From positions 1,116,001 to 1,180,000 of the forward strand of contig JAYQTB010000004.1 in NCBI GenBank assembly GCA_038147195.1: a stretch of DNA of 64,000 nucleotides, read 5' to 3'. This stretch comes from Eutrophocola salsuginis (GTDB lineage: Bacteria; Pseudomonadota; Gammaproteobacteria; Pseudomonadales; Pseudohongiellaceae). Position 1 is the stretch's first letter; each line of letters starts with the position of its first letter. Under the pieces are notes generated by a model. That model saw nothing but the letters and a program-made list of their open reading frames with translations. It had not been told where the DNA came from and searched no databases. The position numbers and the translations under genes are program-made. Of this stretch, positions 17,927 through 26,869 are shown in pieces.

Positions 17927-18841
17927 TCAGGGGAAACCTCCGCCGATATGCCGACCGTTGCGTAGGTGACCGTAAAAACTGCGGAAACCCTGGTCGAGGA
18001 AATCGGCGGGATCACCCCACTCCGGCTTTAGCCCTTTAGCGGGATTCGCCACGAGCACCTCGTCCGGGCCCCGGCTCTGCCTTAACAGGGCGATCATTTC
18101 GGTATTGATTCCCTTGTACATGGCCACTTGTTCATCGAACTCAACCTTACCCATTATTGGGCCACTTGCCGGGATAATAACTGTGTTTTCACCGATCATC
18201 CGGCTAAGGCTGTCGTGGGCGTCTATCAACCCGCCGATGAAGCCGTTTGTGGCAACGTCGACCACGGACCAGCCGTCGGAATGTATCGCAGGACCGGTGT
18301 ACAGGACATCGGCACCGATGACACGCACATAGAGATCACCGTCAGTGTGGGCCTGAGGCAGGTAACCAATCTCAATGCGGTCTCCGCGGAAAGGCACTTC
18401 GATTGTGCCCCAGTAAAAAGTTCGGGTAGGCAGCTGCTTTTTGGGCAGTGATGTATGCAGTATTTTTTCGCCGCGCTCGCGTATGGTGGTGCCTAGCCAC
18501 TGCCGGGTATTTTCGTGAGCGATAATCTCGATGCCCTGCTCGCCAATAATGGCATTTAGACCAGTAATTTCCGGGTGCCAGTGGCTAATAATTAAGGTTT
18601 TGATGGTATCGACGCCGGTTTCCTCGCGAACGAAACCGAGGTACTCAAGGGCATATTGTTCAGGAACCCCGTCCACCAGGATCAAACCGTCTGCATCCGC
18701 CGCGACCAGGTTGTTGCCGGCTGGACCGGTTACAACGTACAAGTGATCGTCAATGGTCGAGATCGCAAAATTTTCCGAGCCATGCACTGTCCATGACAAA
18801 AGCAGCATGCCCAGCATCAACAGGTGTTTTAGTAAGTTCAT
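17927..18841 (-). CDS. Exported MBL-fold protein with degenerate metal motif
   Basis: 304 residues from the ATG at 18841 (AGAG a few bases upstream); an in-frame ATG at 18862 lies outside a likely ribosome site. Signal peptide ends near VHGS. The metallo-beta-lactamase fold is recognisable (DADGLILVDGVPEQ, LIISHWHPEITG, later LPQAHTDGDLYVR), but the usual HxHxDH is HWHPEIT, so the Asp is Glu and the third His is Thr. One metal site at least is probably lost or altered. First gene of the operon leading to DUF1592, DUF1552 and ankyrin; a palindrome overlaps its probable -10 box. Confidence 0.82.
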   Translation of the reverse strand: MNLLKHLLMLGMLLLSWTVHGSENFAISTIDDHLYVVTGPAGNNLVAADADGLILVDGVPEQYALEYLGFVREETGVDTIKTLIISHWHPEITGLNAIIGEQGIEIIAHENTRQWLGTTIRERGEKILHTSLPKKQLPTRTFYWGTIEVPFRGDRIEIGYLPQAHTDGDLYVRVIGADVLYTGPAIHSDGWSVVDVATNGFIGGLIDAHDSLSRMIGENTVIIPASGPIMGKVEFDEQVAMYKGINTEMIALLRQSRGPDEVLVANPAKGLKPEWGDPADFLDQGFRSFYGHLRNGRHIGGGFP

Positions 18842-18898
18842 AAACGCTCTTTTGTCTCTCATACTAGGGCTGGTAGTCGACCAGTCTTGCCAGGATGG

Positions 18899-18916
18899 CC
18901 TGTCATATTAGACAGG
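18899..18916 (-). promoter_or_regulatory. Palindrome over the -10 box of the MBL/DUF1592 operon
   Basis: CCTGTC (18899-18904) and GACAGG (18911-18916) form a 6-bp inverted repeat separated by 6 bases. On the minus strand the spacer reads TAATAT, a good -10 hexamer about 57 bases before the operon's first ATG; no good -35 is visible. A second inverted repeat, CTGGT-N5-ACCAG, lies at 18870-18884 in the leader. The arrangement suggests a repressor or activator site. Confidence 0.45.
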
Positions 18917-19067
18917 ACTGCCGGCATTTTATTCTTGTACTGCATCATCAGGATCACAGTTTAAATTTTGGCACAAATATCAGTTATAACTCATTGAATT
19001 TCTGTTTTTTTAAAGCCATTTTGCCAAACTTATGCTGATTAATCATGAAGCCAAATTTATGTATATC

Positions 19068-20606
19068 CTACAATAATTCTGCCATCTCCGTTGCGAAGAA
19101 CATCAACATACCCCCTGCCCTGTCATCACGTCCCATCAAGGCCTCGCGGTTGAGGTATTTTTCCAGTGAGTCCTGTTTGTTGGTGGATTCACAAACATTC
19201 ACGAAATACCCCTCGGGGCTGCTGCGCATCAACACACCGCGCCACGCCATATCCACTGCGGGCATGTAGCTGACATCGAGCCAGCCGCGACTGATACCGC
19301 GGCGCATGGCTGTGCCGATCATGGCCGTCGAACTTAGCTCGGCAAACGAGCCTGGATAATCGATCACTTCATGCCACATGCCGTCCATGTCCTGGTACTG
19401 CAACAGCGTATCAATGTGTGCTTTGTAAATGGCTTTAAGTTCTTCGAAGCCGGGGTGGTCTTCCGGGAATTCACTGAGCGCCAGGGCCATGCCCAGTGCC
19501 GGGAAGGCATTGCCCCGGCTCCAGGCGACATCGGTCATTGGCGAATGCCGGTACAGGCCATCCGCACGCTTGACCAGGATTTCCATGTGACGAATATGGC
19601 GAATGGCCATGTCGAAATATTTGCGCTCACCGGTAAGTTTGCCTACTTTGGCAAGCAAGGGCGTATCCATGAAAAAGGCGTCGCTCATGTCCCCATGATG
19701 GGGCATGACCTCTAGCATGTTACCGCTGGTATCAAAACCCTGGTCCGCGGCGCGTTTCGCAAGGGCCAGGTATTCCGGCAGACCGGTACGCTCTGCCATT
19801 TCGGCGAACACCATGTGGCCGGCAGTCACCAGTGAGGAATTGAGAGCAATTGGATTGTCTGCAAGCCAGGGACTGATGATCCCGGCCACGTCATCGAGGT
19901 AACCGAGTCGCATCCGGCCAATTAGCGCCATGCCTGGTATATACACTGGCCAGGAAAAGTCGTGGCCATAATGTACTGCCAGCTGCACGGCAAATTCCGA
20001 GGGCGAACGCATGAGTCTGGCATCGAGCATGTCGTGGGCAGCCGAGATCGGCAGGTTATCCAGTTCAAGATCCATGATCGTTGCCAGCTCTTCGGGCTCG
20101 TCGTATAGGTGCAGAGCTGGTACGTAACCGACACCGGCAACGACTCGGTTGCTAAGGGCATCAGCAAGATCGAAATCCCGTTCGCTTTCGATCAGCACTA
20201 GGTCAGGGCCGTGGGTACCGAGCCACCGCCAGAGCGAGAATGAAACCGGATCATCCTCGTACGCCCTACCCTGCGGCGGGAAAGTCAGTGCCTCGCCTTC
20301 CGGGTTGGCGTTGGCGATCACGATTAGGTTTACAGGCTGGTTGCTGCGCGGGCGGGCAAGGTAGCGCTCGTATTCCACCAGGACCTTGGCGCTGGATTCG
20401 CTGCTGCCGTCCAGACCACCGATCAGCAGTACGGTCGGCCGCTGGTTTTCGTCCACCTGGTAACCGGTAGCCGTTATTAGCGTTCCGCGGGATGACATGC
20501 CGACATTCCACTCCTGCGCCGAAGCAGCGGAATAGAAGAATATTGTCAGCAAGAAAGGAACGACCAGGTGGAAGTAGAAACGGGACAACATGTTCAGACG
20601 TTGCAT
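19068..20606 (-). CDS. Exported degenerate-M14-like plus GH88/GH105-like glycoside hydrolase fusion
   Basis: 512 residues. Signal peptide about 1-31 (SAASAQ). Residues 35-190 resemble a zinc carboxypeptidase (M14) fold: LLIGGLDGSSES, NANPEGEALTFPPQGRAYED and LWRWLGTHGPDLVLIES, but the metal HxxE is replaced (Asp for His). Residues about 220-512 form an alpha/alpha-toroid like unsaturated rhamnogalacturonyl or glucuronyl hydrolases, with DVAWSRGNAFPALGMALAL and DMDGMWHEVIDYPGSFAELS. Those enzymes remove 4,5-unsaturated uronic acids made by polysaccharide lyases. This suggests processing of plant or algal acidic polysaccharide, but no lyase is in the window. Confidence 0.8.
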   Translation of the reverse strand: MQRLNMLSRFYFHLVVPFLLTIFFYSAASAQEWNVGMSSRGTLITATGYQVDENQRPTVLLIGGLDGSSESSAKVLVEYERYLARPRSNQPVNLIVIANANPEGEALTFPPQGRAYEDDPVSFSLWRWLGTHGPDLVLIESERDFDLADALSNRVVAGVGYVPALHLYDEPEELATIMDLELDNLPISAAHDMLDARLMRSPSEFAVQLAVHYGHDFSWPVYIPGMALIGRMRLGYLDDVAGIISPWLADNPIALNSSLVTAGHMVFAEMAERTGLPEYLALAKRAADQGFDTSGNMLEVMPHHGDMSDAFFMDTPLLAKVGKLTGERKYFDMAIRHIRHMEILVKRADGLYRHSPMTDVAWSRGNAFPALGMALALSEFPEDHPGFEELKAIYKAHIDTLLQYQDMDGMWHEVIDYPGSFAELSSTAMIGTAMRRGISRGWLDVSYMPAVDMAWRGVLMRSSPEGYFVNVCESTNKQDSLEKYLNREALMGRDDRAGGMLMFFATEMAELL

Positions 20607-20665
20607 GCAGGTGACCTTTTAAAGCCTAAGCGCATGATACACAAAATCCCGCCGCCGTCACCCGC

Positions 20666-21895
20666 TCAACTTTCGAAGTACGCGCGCATCTTGCGGCGAC
20701 TGCCCATAAGTAGCAGCAGGCAGATGAAACAGCATACCGCCGCCGCCACGTTGGGCCACATCAGGCCATAGCGATTGCCGAACCAACCGATCAGCAAGAC
20801 ACCCAGGGCAGGCGCGCCGCGAGTGAATGCCGCCCACAGACTGAGTACTCGCCCGCGCATGTCATCATCGATCGTGTTTTGCACCAGGGTCTGTGCTGCA
20901 ACGCTACCTATGGTGATGGCATATCCGAAGACGAACATCAGTGTCGTGGCAATCCAGACCGTGGTGATCGATGCGAACCCCGCAAGGCACAGGATGGCCA
21001 CACCAGTCATGATCAGGATTTCGCGCACCAGGCCATGCGTCTTGCCAATCATGGACAATTTTAGCCCCGCCAGTACCGCACCCAGCCCCATGGCCGAGGT
21101 AAATAAAGCAAGTGTCAGTTCACCCGCCTCGAACACCCCGCCAACAAATGCTGACAGCATGAACGCCACGGGACGGATGAACAGACTCACTACCGTGAGC
21201 AGGACGAACATGGACAACAGGGCCGGCTTCTCCACCACGTAGTTGAAGCCGTCGTGTATGTCGCGGAAGAAGGTTTTCTCCTCAACGCGCTTCATGCGCG
21301 CCGGTAATTTGATGAAACGCCAGGCGATGACGATCAGCAGATAGCTAACCGCATTGAAGAGAATGGCGATCGCCGGGCTGGACACCGCAATCACCAGGCC
21401 CGCCAGCGCCGGCCCGGCGCAGCGGGCCACGTTAAACGCCACCGCGGTAAAGGCGGCCGCAGCAACCAGGTCTTCCTTGCGCACGAGATTGGGAATAATA
21501 GACAGTCGGATGGGTTGGTAGGCGGCCTGCAACACCCCTTCCGCCAATGCCAGCACAAACAGCCACTCGATGGTCAGCAGTTCAAACCAGACCAGAAAGA
21601 ACAGGATAAAGGCCTGCAGCATCATCAGCACCTGGGTGCTCACAGCCATGGTCTTGCGGTCAAAGCGGTCAGCCCATACCCCGAACAGTGGTGTAATGAA
21701 GATCAGCGGCGCGATATCGACGAAGGCTATCACACCGACCCAGAACTCCGATTTCGAGATGAGCCAGGCCAGCCATGACACCGCCAGGCGCTGCATCCAG
21801 AAACCAATGAGGGAAATACTGTTGCCGCTCATGTAAATCGCGTAGTTACGATTGGAGAACGCGGAACGCAATGCGGCAAACCTACCGGCAGACAT
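20666..21895 (-). CDS. MFS transporter (MFS_3 / EntS-like)
   Basis: 409 residues with about twelve hydrophobic segments. The first loop has the MFS signature GVWADRFDRKTMAV (about residues 72-85), and its pseudo-repeat is less clear. The opening FAALRSAFSNRNYAIYMSGNSISLIGFWMQ is typical of the MFS_3/enterobactin-exporter-like branch, which contains drug and siderophore exporters. Substrate unknown. Lies 39 bases after ccmI and 59 before the GH105-like gene on the same strand; co-transcription with either is possible. Confidence 0.88.
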   Translation of the reverse strand: MSAGRFAALRSAFSNRNYAIYMSGNSISLIGFWMQRLAVSWLAWLISKSEFWVGVIAFVDIAPLIFITPLFGVWADRFDRKTMAVSTQVLMMLQAFILFFLVWFELLTIEWLFVLALAEGVLQAAYQPIRLSIIPNLVRKEDLVAAAAFTAVAFNVARCAGPALAGLVIAVSSPAIAILFNAVSYLLIVIAWRFIKLPARMKRVEEKTFFRDIHDGFNYVVEKPALLSMFVLLTVVSLFIRPVAFMLSAFVGGVFEAGELTLALFTSAMGLGAVLAGLKLSMIGKTHGLVREILIMTGVAILCLAGFASITTVWIATTLMFVFGYAITIGSVAAQTLVQNTIDDDMRGRVLSLWAAFTRGAPALGVLLIGWFGNRYGLMWPNVAAAVCCFICLLLLMGSRRKMRAYFES

Positions 21896-21934
21896 GGGCA
21901 GAAAGATTTCCTTCGGGTTAGGGGATGTACAAGT

Positions 21935-23182
21935 TTACGGGACGATATCCCTGATCGTAAGCAACACCGGCCCATCCTGTTCGGAAAGCACAAAAGGCTC
22001 GGAGACCGCCTGGATATCACCGGACTGCGCCGTGGCCTGCCCGGAGCGCGACAGGCGCGCACCCACGATGACATTCGGCGAGGATGACAGCGCCATGTTT
22101 TCCAGCATGGCCATGGAATCATCCAGCGTCACGGTGATCGGGAAATCGGGCAGCGCCAGGTTTTGCACAGCCAGCGGCATAGGCATCGCCGGGTTGCGTG
22201 CATACACGAATAGGCGCATAGAATCATCCGCCAGGTTCTTTACGGAATCATCGATATCGATCACAAGTGTCACCGAGGCACCCGGCTCATCGTCACTAGG
22301 ACGCTCTGACGGCGGCAAGAGCGCCTCAACCCTGGCGATGCGGTCGCGCAACACAGCGGCTTCCCGGCTGCCAGCGCCCAGTTGCAGCAACTGCCGTCGC
22401 CAGTAGCCCAGTGCAGTCAACACATCCTCGTTGATTAGGGCTTCCATGGCAAGCAGACTCATCACGGCGTATTCATTCGGGTTAAGAGCCAGGGCCTGAT
22501 CGACGACACTCCTGATCGAGGGGGTCATCACGGAATCGGATGCCAGGAACATCGACTGGGCGAGCTGACCAAGCACGGTTGCCTTGTCCATCCCCTCATC
22601 CATGCCATCGGCGAGACCGGTGAACGTGCTGATAGCAGCCGGGTAATTCTCGAGTTCGAGATAGAGCGTACCCAGCATGTAACCGTTCTGGATATCATCA
22701 CTTTTGCGCTGGTAGCGGTCCTGCAGGAATTCTGCCAGTCTGAGCAGGGCCACCTCCTGCGCCTCGGGCGTATCGACGGTTCTTAGTTCTTCCAGGATGC
22801 CGGGCAATGCCAGGTCACGGGCGGAACCAATCACTTCGTACAGCGAGTAACTGAACACGGGAATGAACAGCAGAGACAGCAATGGCAACAACTTGCTGCC
22901 CTGCAGGTTGGATTGCTCGCGCCGGTCCGCATCCTGCATGTCGCGCAGGAAGCTGCGCTGCAGTTCGATTTTGAGCTTGTCGCATTCCCCTATGGTTATT
23001 AGGCCTTCCGCCAGGTCCCCTTCCAGATCGGCCAGGCTCTGCTCGTATACCTGGATGTTCTTCTGCCGGCGAATGGTATTGTCCCCGGCTTTCGCCTGTG
23101 GCTTGTAGCGCAGCACGGGCCAGACCACGAATAACAGGGAAAGAAACAGCAACAGCCCGCTATAGGCAAAAAAAGTGGCCAT
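21935..23182 (-). CDS. ccmI: Cytochrome c maturation protein CcmI
   Basis: 415 residues. N-terminal membrane segment (FFAYSGLLLFLSLLFVVWPVL), a linker (about 40-90) with the typical VYEQSLADLEGDLAEG heptad-like region, a second membrane helix (LLPLLSLLFIPVFSYSLYEV), then a periplasmic TPR region and a C-terminal domain. CcmI captures apocytochrome C-termini and hands them to CcmF/H for haem ligation. Its start lies 3 bases after the ccmH stop. Last gene of the ccmABCDEFGHI run. Confidence 0.9.
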   Translation of the reverse strand: MATFFAYSGLLLFLSLLFVVWPVLRYKPQAKAGDNTIRRQKNIQVYEQSLADLEGDLAEGLITIGECDKLKIELQRSFLRDMQDADRREQSNLQGSKLLPLLSLLFIPVFSYSLYEVIGSARDLALPGILEELRTVDTPEAQEVALLRLAEFLQDRYQRKSDDIQNGYMLGTLYLELENYPAAISTFTGLADGMDEGMDKATVLGQLAQSMFLASDSVMTPSIRSVVDQALALNPNEYAVMSLLAMEALINEDVLTALGYWRRQLLQLGAGSREAAVLRDRIARVEALLPPSERPSDDEPGASVTLVIDIDDSVKNLADDSMRLFVYARNPAMPMPLAVQNLALPDFPITVTLDDSMAMLENMALSSSPNVIVGARLSRSGQATAQSGDIQAVSEPFVLSEQDGPVLLTIRDIVP

Positions 23183-23185
23183 AAT

Positions 23186-23668
23186 TTATTGGTCCCGGCC
23201 GACGTCAAGCAGCTTGCGCAGCTGTGCCTGTTCGGAAGCGTTCAGCGGCGCATCGTTCTCCACCTCGGCCTGTTGGCTGTTGGCGATCATGCGCCTGGCG
23301 ATGACGAGACCGGCAAGTAACAAAAAGGCTGGTCCGAACCACAGGAAGAACGTGGCAAAGGTGAGACGGGGGCGGTACAGGATGAAGTCTCCGTAGCGGC
23401 TGCTCATGAACTCAATGATTTCATCGTTGGTGCGCCCTTCCCGAATCTGATCGTAAATTTCGGCACGCAGGTCGGCGGCAATTGGCGCGTCAGAACCGGC
23501 CAAGTTGGAATTCAGGCACTTGGGACAGCGCAGCTCATAAGTAAGTTTCTTGAATCGGCCTTCCTGCTGGTCGGTATCAAAAGCGTATTCCTCAATGGCC
23601 GCCATGACAGGCAGCGCCGTCCAGGCGAAAAAGCATACGATTATCGGGACCAGGCGAAACAATTTCAT
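23186..23668 (-). CDS. ccmH: Cytochrome c maturation protein CcmH
   Basis: 160 residues. Signal peptide ends near VMAAIE, the periplasmic domain carries the redox motif RCPKCLNSNLAGSDA (LRCxxC family, usually RCLVCQNQS) at about residues 49-63, and a C-terminal membrane helix follows (FFLWFGPAFLLLAGLVIA). It keeps apocytochrome CxxCH cysteines reduced for haem attachment, working with CcmG and CcmF. Starts 6 bases after ccmG. Confidence 0.92.
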   Translation of the reverse strand: MKLFRLVPIIVCFFAWTALPVMAAIEEYAFDTDQQEGRFKKLTYELRCPKCLNSNLAGSDAPIAADLRAEIYDQIREGRTNDEIIEFMSSRYGDFILYRPRLTFATFFLWFGPAFLLLAGLVIARRMIANSQQAEVENDAPLNASEQAQLRKLLDVGRDQ

Positions 23669-23674
23669 GAGGAA

Positions 23675-24208
23675 TTACCGGATCTGCCTCAACAAAGGAA
23701 CAAACTTGTCATTCCAGATATCGGCATTAATGGCGCCGATATGGCGATACAAGATCATACCTTGCTGGTCCACCAGGAAGGTTTCCGGCGCTCCGGTCAC
23801 ACCCAGGTCGATACGCAGGGAGCCGTCGAAATCCACGACGTTGTAATCGAACGGGTTACCACGCTCGGCCAGGAATTCACGGTCCTCCACGGTTGAATAA
23901 TCATAGCTAATACCAATGAAGGTGATGTCGTCCTCGCTGTCGCTGATCTCGAGAAAGAACGGATGCTCTAGGTGACACGGCGGGCACCATGAACCCCATA
24001 TGTTGAGCAGCAGAATACTGCCAATAAAATCAGTGGAAGAATATTCGCCCAACTCCGGGTACAAGCTCGGTTGCACGAAGTCTGGTAGGGGTTTGTTCAC
24101 CAGTGCCGAAGGCACGGTGTTGGGATCACGCCCCAGGCCATAAAGCAGGAAGCTGGCTATGACCAGGAACAACGCGACGGGAATAAAAAGTTTGAAACGT
24201 TTGTTCAT
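23675..24208 (-). CDS. ccmG: Thiol:disulfide interchange protein CcmG/DsbE
   Basis: 177 residues. N-terminal membrane anchor (FIPVALFLVIASFLLYGLG), then a thioredoxin fold with active site WGSWCPPC at about residues 74-81 and the cis-Pro region VTGAPETFLVD. It reduces CcmH and apocytochromes in the periplasm. ATG overlaps the ccmF stop (ATGA). Confidence 0.94.
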   Translation of the reverse strand: MNKRFKLFIPVALFLVIASFLLYGLGRDPNTVPSALVNKPLPDFVQPSLYPELGEYSSTDFIGSILLLNIWGSWCPPCHLEHPFFLEISDSEDDITFIGISYDYSTVEDREFLAERGNPFDYNVVDFDGSLRIDLGVTGAPETFLVDQQGMILYRHIGAINADIWNDKFVPLLRQIR

Positions 24209-26208
24209 GATGCACCTGTGAGGGACGGATCCATGCCGTCCGGCGTGTCCACCGGCACATCTTTGCTCGCTGTTTCATGCACACGGTATCGGCGGTCACA
24301 TATCGCGGTTACACCGCCGCCCGCCATTAGGAATGCGCCCAGCCAGATCCAGAATACGAAAGGTTTAAGGTGGATGCGCACCACCCAGGCATCCTCGCCA
24401 CGGGGGTCTCCCAGGGCGGCAAACAAGTCCCGGGTGAACCCGACGTCGATATCGGCCTCAGTCTGAACGGAACCGGTGGCAAAATAGGTTCGCTTTTCCG
24501 GACGCAGGGTCAAGTAGGGGGCGCCGTTTTTCAGCACGCTGACTTCACCTGCATCGGCCTGGTAGTTGGGTCCTTGGACACGCTCGACACCCTGGAAGAT
24601 GAATTCGTAGCTGCCGATCTCGATGCCCTGCCCCGGCGCCAGCCTGACGTCTCGCTCGACACTGTAGTGGCTGGTCAGGCAGATGCCGAGAATGATCACG
24701 GCCATTCCCAGGTGGGCAATTTGCATGCCGTAGTAACTGAGGCTCAGGCTCTTAAGGCCCACCATGAAACTGGCTTTGTTGGAGGTCTTGGTGTGAATAT
24801 CACGGGCGATACCGAGAATAATCCACAGGGCCAGCGCAACAGCGAAGAAAATGGGCAGGTTCGCTTCTTGTGTAATTGCCAGCGGTATAACGATGCCTAG
24901 TATTACGCTGGACACGGCCACTTTCACCAGTTGCTGCTTCAGGTATTCCATGGACGTTTTTTTCCAGCGTGAAATGGAGCCGATAGTCAGGAACATCACC
25001 AGCAGCGCCATCAGAGGCAGGAAGATGGTATTGAAGTAAGGCGCACCAACCGATACGTTGGCGTCGCCGGTAACAGCCTCGTGGATGAGCGGATACAGCG
25101 TGCCCAGCAGGATACCGGCTGTGGATACCACCAGCAGGATATTGTTTACCAACAGGAACAGCTCACGCGAGGTGATGGTATAGCTGGCCGTCCCTTTCAC
25201 GACCGGTGCCCGCAACGCGTACAGGAACAATGAAGCGCCGATGACCAAAAGCAGGATGGCTAGCAGCACAAGTCCGCGCTCAGGGTCCACGGCAAAGGCG
25301 TGCACTGAGGTGATTAGACCGGAACGGATAATGAAGGTGCCAAGAAGGCTCAAGGAGAATGCCGCGATCGCCAGCAACACGGTCCAGCTTTTGAACACGC
25401 CACGCTTTTCCGTCACTGCCAGTGAATGGATGAGCGCGGTGCCCACCAGCCAAGGCATGAAGGCGACGTTTTCGGTGGGATCCCAGAACCACCAACCGCC
25501 CCAGCCGAGTTCGTAATAGGCCCACCAGCTGCCCAGAGCGATACCGACGGTCAGGAAAGCCCACGCTGCATTGGTCCATGGGCGCATCCAGCGCGCCCAT
25601 GCCGCATCAAGGTTGCCGGTCAACAGCGCGGTAATCGCAAAGGCATAGGCGACGGAAAATCCTACATAACCCATGTAGAGCATAGGCGGATGCACGATCA
25701 GGCCGAAGTCCTGCAGAAGCGGGTTGAGGTCGGTGCCATCGGCAGGCGGGTTGAGCATAAGCCGGTCGAAGGGGTTGGACGTGAAGAGCATGAACACGAG
25801 GAAGCAGACGCTGATGATGCCCATCACAGATAGCACACGGGCCAAGATATCCAGCGGTAGGTTACGGCTGAAAAGGCTGACGGCGTAGGTCCAGGTGGCC
25901 ACCATCAACACCCACAACAGCAGCGAACCTTCATGGCCGCCCCAGACGCCGGTGAACTTGTAATACACCGGCAGCAAAGAATTGGAGTTGCTTGCCACGT
26001 ATCGAACGGAGAAATCGTCATTGAGAAAAGCATACGCCAGGCAGCCGAAGCTGAGCACCATAAAGACCCACAGGCCGGCACTAAGCGGGCGTGAAAGGGT
26101 CATCAGCAATTGGTTGTTTTGGTACACACCCACCATGGGTATCACGCTCAGCAGTAGAGCGAGGCTGAGCGCGAGGACCAGTGAGAAATTACCCAGCTCG
26201 GGAATCAT
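24205..26208 (-). CDS. ccmF: Haem lyase subunit CcmF
   Basis: About 667 residues. Many membrane helices and the tryptophan-rich WWD haem-handling motif GWGGWWFWDPTENVAFMPWL near residues 228-247. CcmF with CcmH/I attaches haem delivered by CcmE to apocytochrome. I chose the ATG at 26208, which overlaps the ccmE TGA as ATGA and has GAGGTG about 9 bases upstream, over an in-frame GTG at 26217. Confidence 0.95.
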   Translation of the reverse strand: MIPELGNFSLVLALSLALLLSVIPMVGVYQNNQLLMTLSRPLSAGLWVFMVLSFGCLAYAFLNDDFSVRYVASNSNSLLPVYYKFTGVWGGHEGSLLLWVLMVATWTYAVSLFSRNLPLDILARVLSVMGIISVCFLVFMLFTSNPFDRLMLNPPADGTDLNPLLQDFGLIVHPPMLYMGYVGFSVAYAFAITALLTGNLDAAWARWMRPWTNAAWAFLTVGIALGSWWAYYELGWGGWWFWDPTENVAFMPWLVGTALIHSLAVTEKRGVFKSWTVLLAIAAFSLSLLGTFIIRSGLITSVHAFAVDPERGLVLLAILLLVIGASLFLYALRAPVVKGTASYTITSRELFLLVNNILLVVSTAGILLGTLYPLIHEAVTGDANVSVGAPYFNTIFLPLMALLVMFLTIGSISRWKKTSMEYLKQQLVKVAVSSVILGIVIPLAITQEANLPIFFAVALALWIILGIARDIHTKTSNKASFMVGLKSLSLSYYGMQIAHLGMAVIILGICLTSHYSVERDVRLAPGQGIEIGSYEFIFQGVERVQGPNYQADAGEVSVLKNGAPYLTLRPEKRTYFATGSVQTEADIDVGFTRDLFAALGDPRGEDAWVVRIHLKPFVFWIWLGAFLMAGGGVTAICDRRYRVHETASKDVPVDTPDGMDPSLTGAS

Positions 26209-26660
26209 TGGTGACACACCTCGGCATCATGTCCTTCCGCTGCATCGAGTGATGCCTTCACTTCGGCGGACATGTAATTCTCGTCATGCTTGGCCAGGAT
26301 CTGAGTTGCCTGGAAGGTGCCGCGGTTATCAATGTAACCATCGGCGACAACACCCTGTCCTTCACGAAACAGGTCAGGCAGCGGGCCGGAATAACTCACC
26401 AGCACATCGTTGCAGAAATCGGTGGTCAGAAAGTTTACTTCAGCACCTTCCAGTCCGTCCTTGATGACACTGCCCATCTTGACCATACCGCCGATGCGAA
26501 AATTCTGGTTCTCGGGTACCAGGCCGGAAGACACTTCCGTCGGCGTGTAAAACACATTGATGCCTTCATCGAGCGCAACCAGCACTAGGCCAACGGCGAT
26601 GGCCGTGCCAAAAACGATAAAAAGAACGATCGCCAGTCGCTGTTGTCGGTGCGCCAGCAT
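26205..26660 (-). CDS. ccmE: Haem chaperone CcmE
   Basis: 151 residues. One N-terminal membrane helix (LAIVLFIVFGTAIAVGLVLVAL), an OB-fold beta-barrel (FRIGGMVKMGSV, VSYSGPLPDLFREGQGVVA), and the haem-binding His in LAKHDENYMS, which attaches haem covalently before transfer to CcmF. ATG overlaps the ccmD stop by one base. Confidence 0.95.
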   Translation of the reverse strand: MLAHRQQRLAIVLFIVFGTAIAVGLVLVALDEGINVFYTPTEVSSGLVPENQNFRIGGMVKMGSVIKDGLEGAEVNFLTTDFCNDVLVSYSGPLPDLFREGQGVVADGYIDNRGTFQATQILAKHDENYMSAEVKASLDAAEGHDAEVCHQ

Positions 26661-26869
26661 CAGTTTCCACTCTCCTGTTCGGGGATGCTCGAATCCATGC
26701 GATCCATGCGTGCATTCAGCTGTTTAATGATTTTTTTGCGACCCAGTTTGGGCGGCAGCACCGTAGTAACAAAAAACAATGCAAACAATATGTAGACCGG
26801 CCAGACATAGATGGCGTAGTCACCCATGGCCAGAAAAGCAGCAAAATTGTCGAACTGGAACTCAGGCAC
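26660..26869 (-). CDS. ccmD: Haem exporter protein CcmD
   Basis: 69 residues from a GTG at 26869, which has GGGAGG exactly 6 bases upstream and overlaps the ccmC end; a TTG at 26887 is also in frame. One membrane helix (YAIYVWPVYILFALFFVTTVL) and a charged cytoplasmic tail (LGRKKIIKQLNARMDRMD). CcmD releases holo-CcmE from the CcmABC complex. Confidence 0.88.
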   Translation of the reverse strand: MPEFQFDNFAAFLAMGDYAIYVWPVYILFALFFVTTVLPPKLGRKKIIKQLNARMDRMDSSIPEQESGN

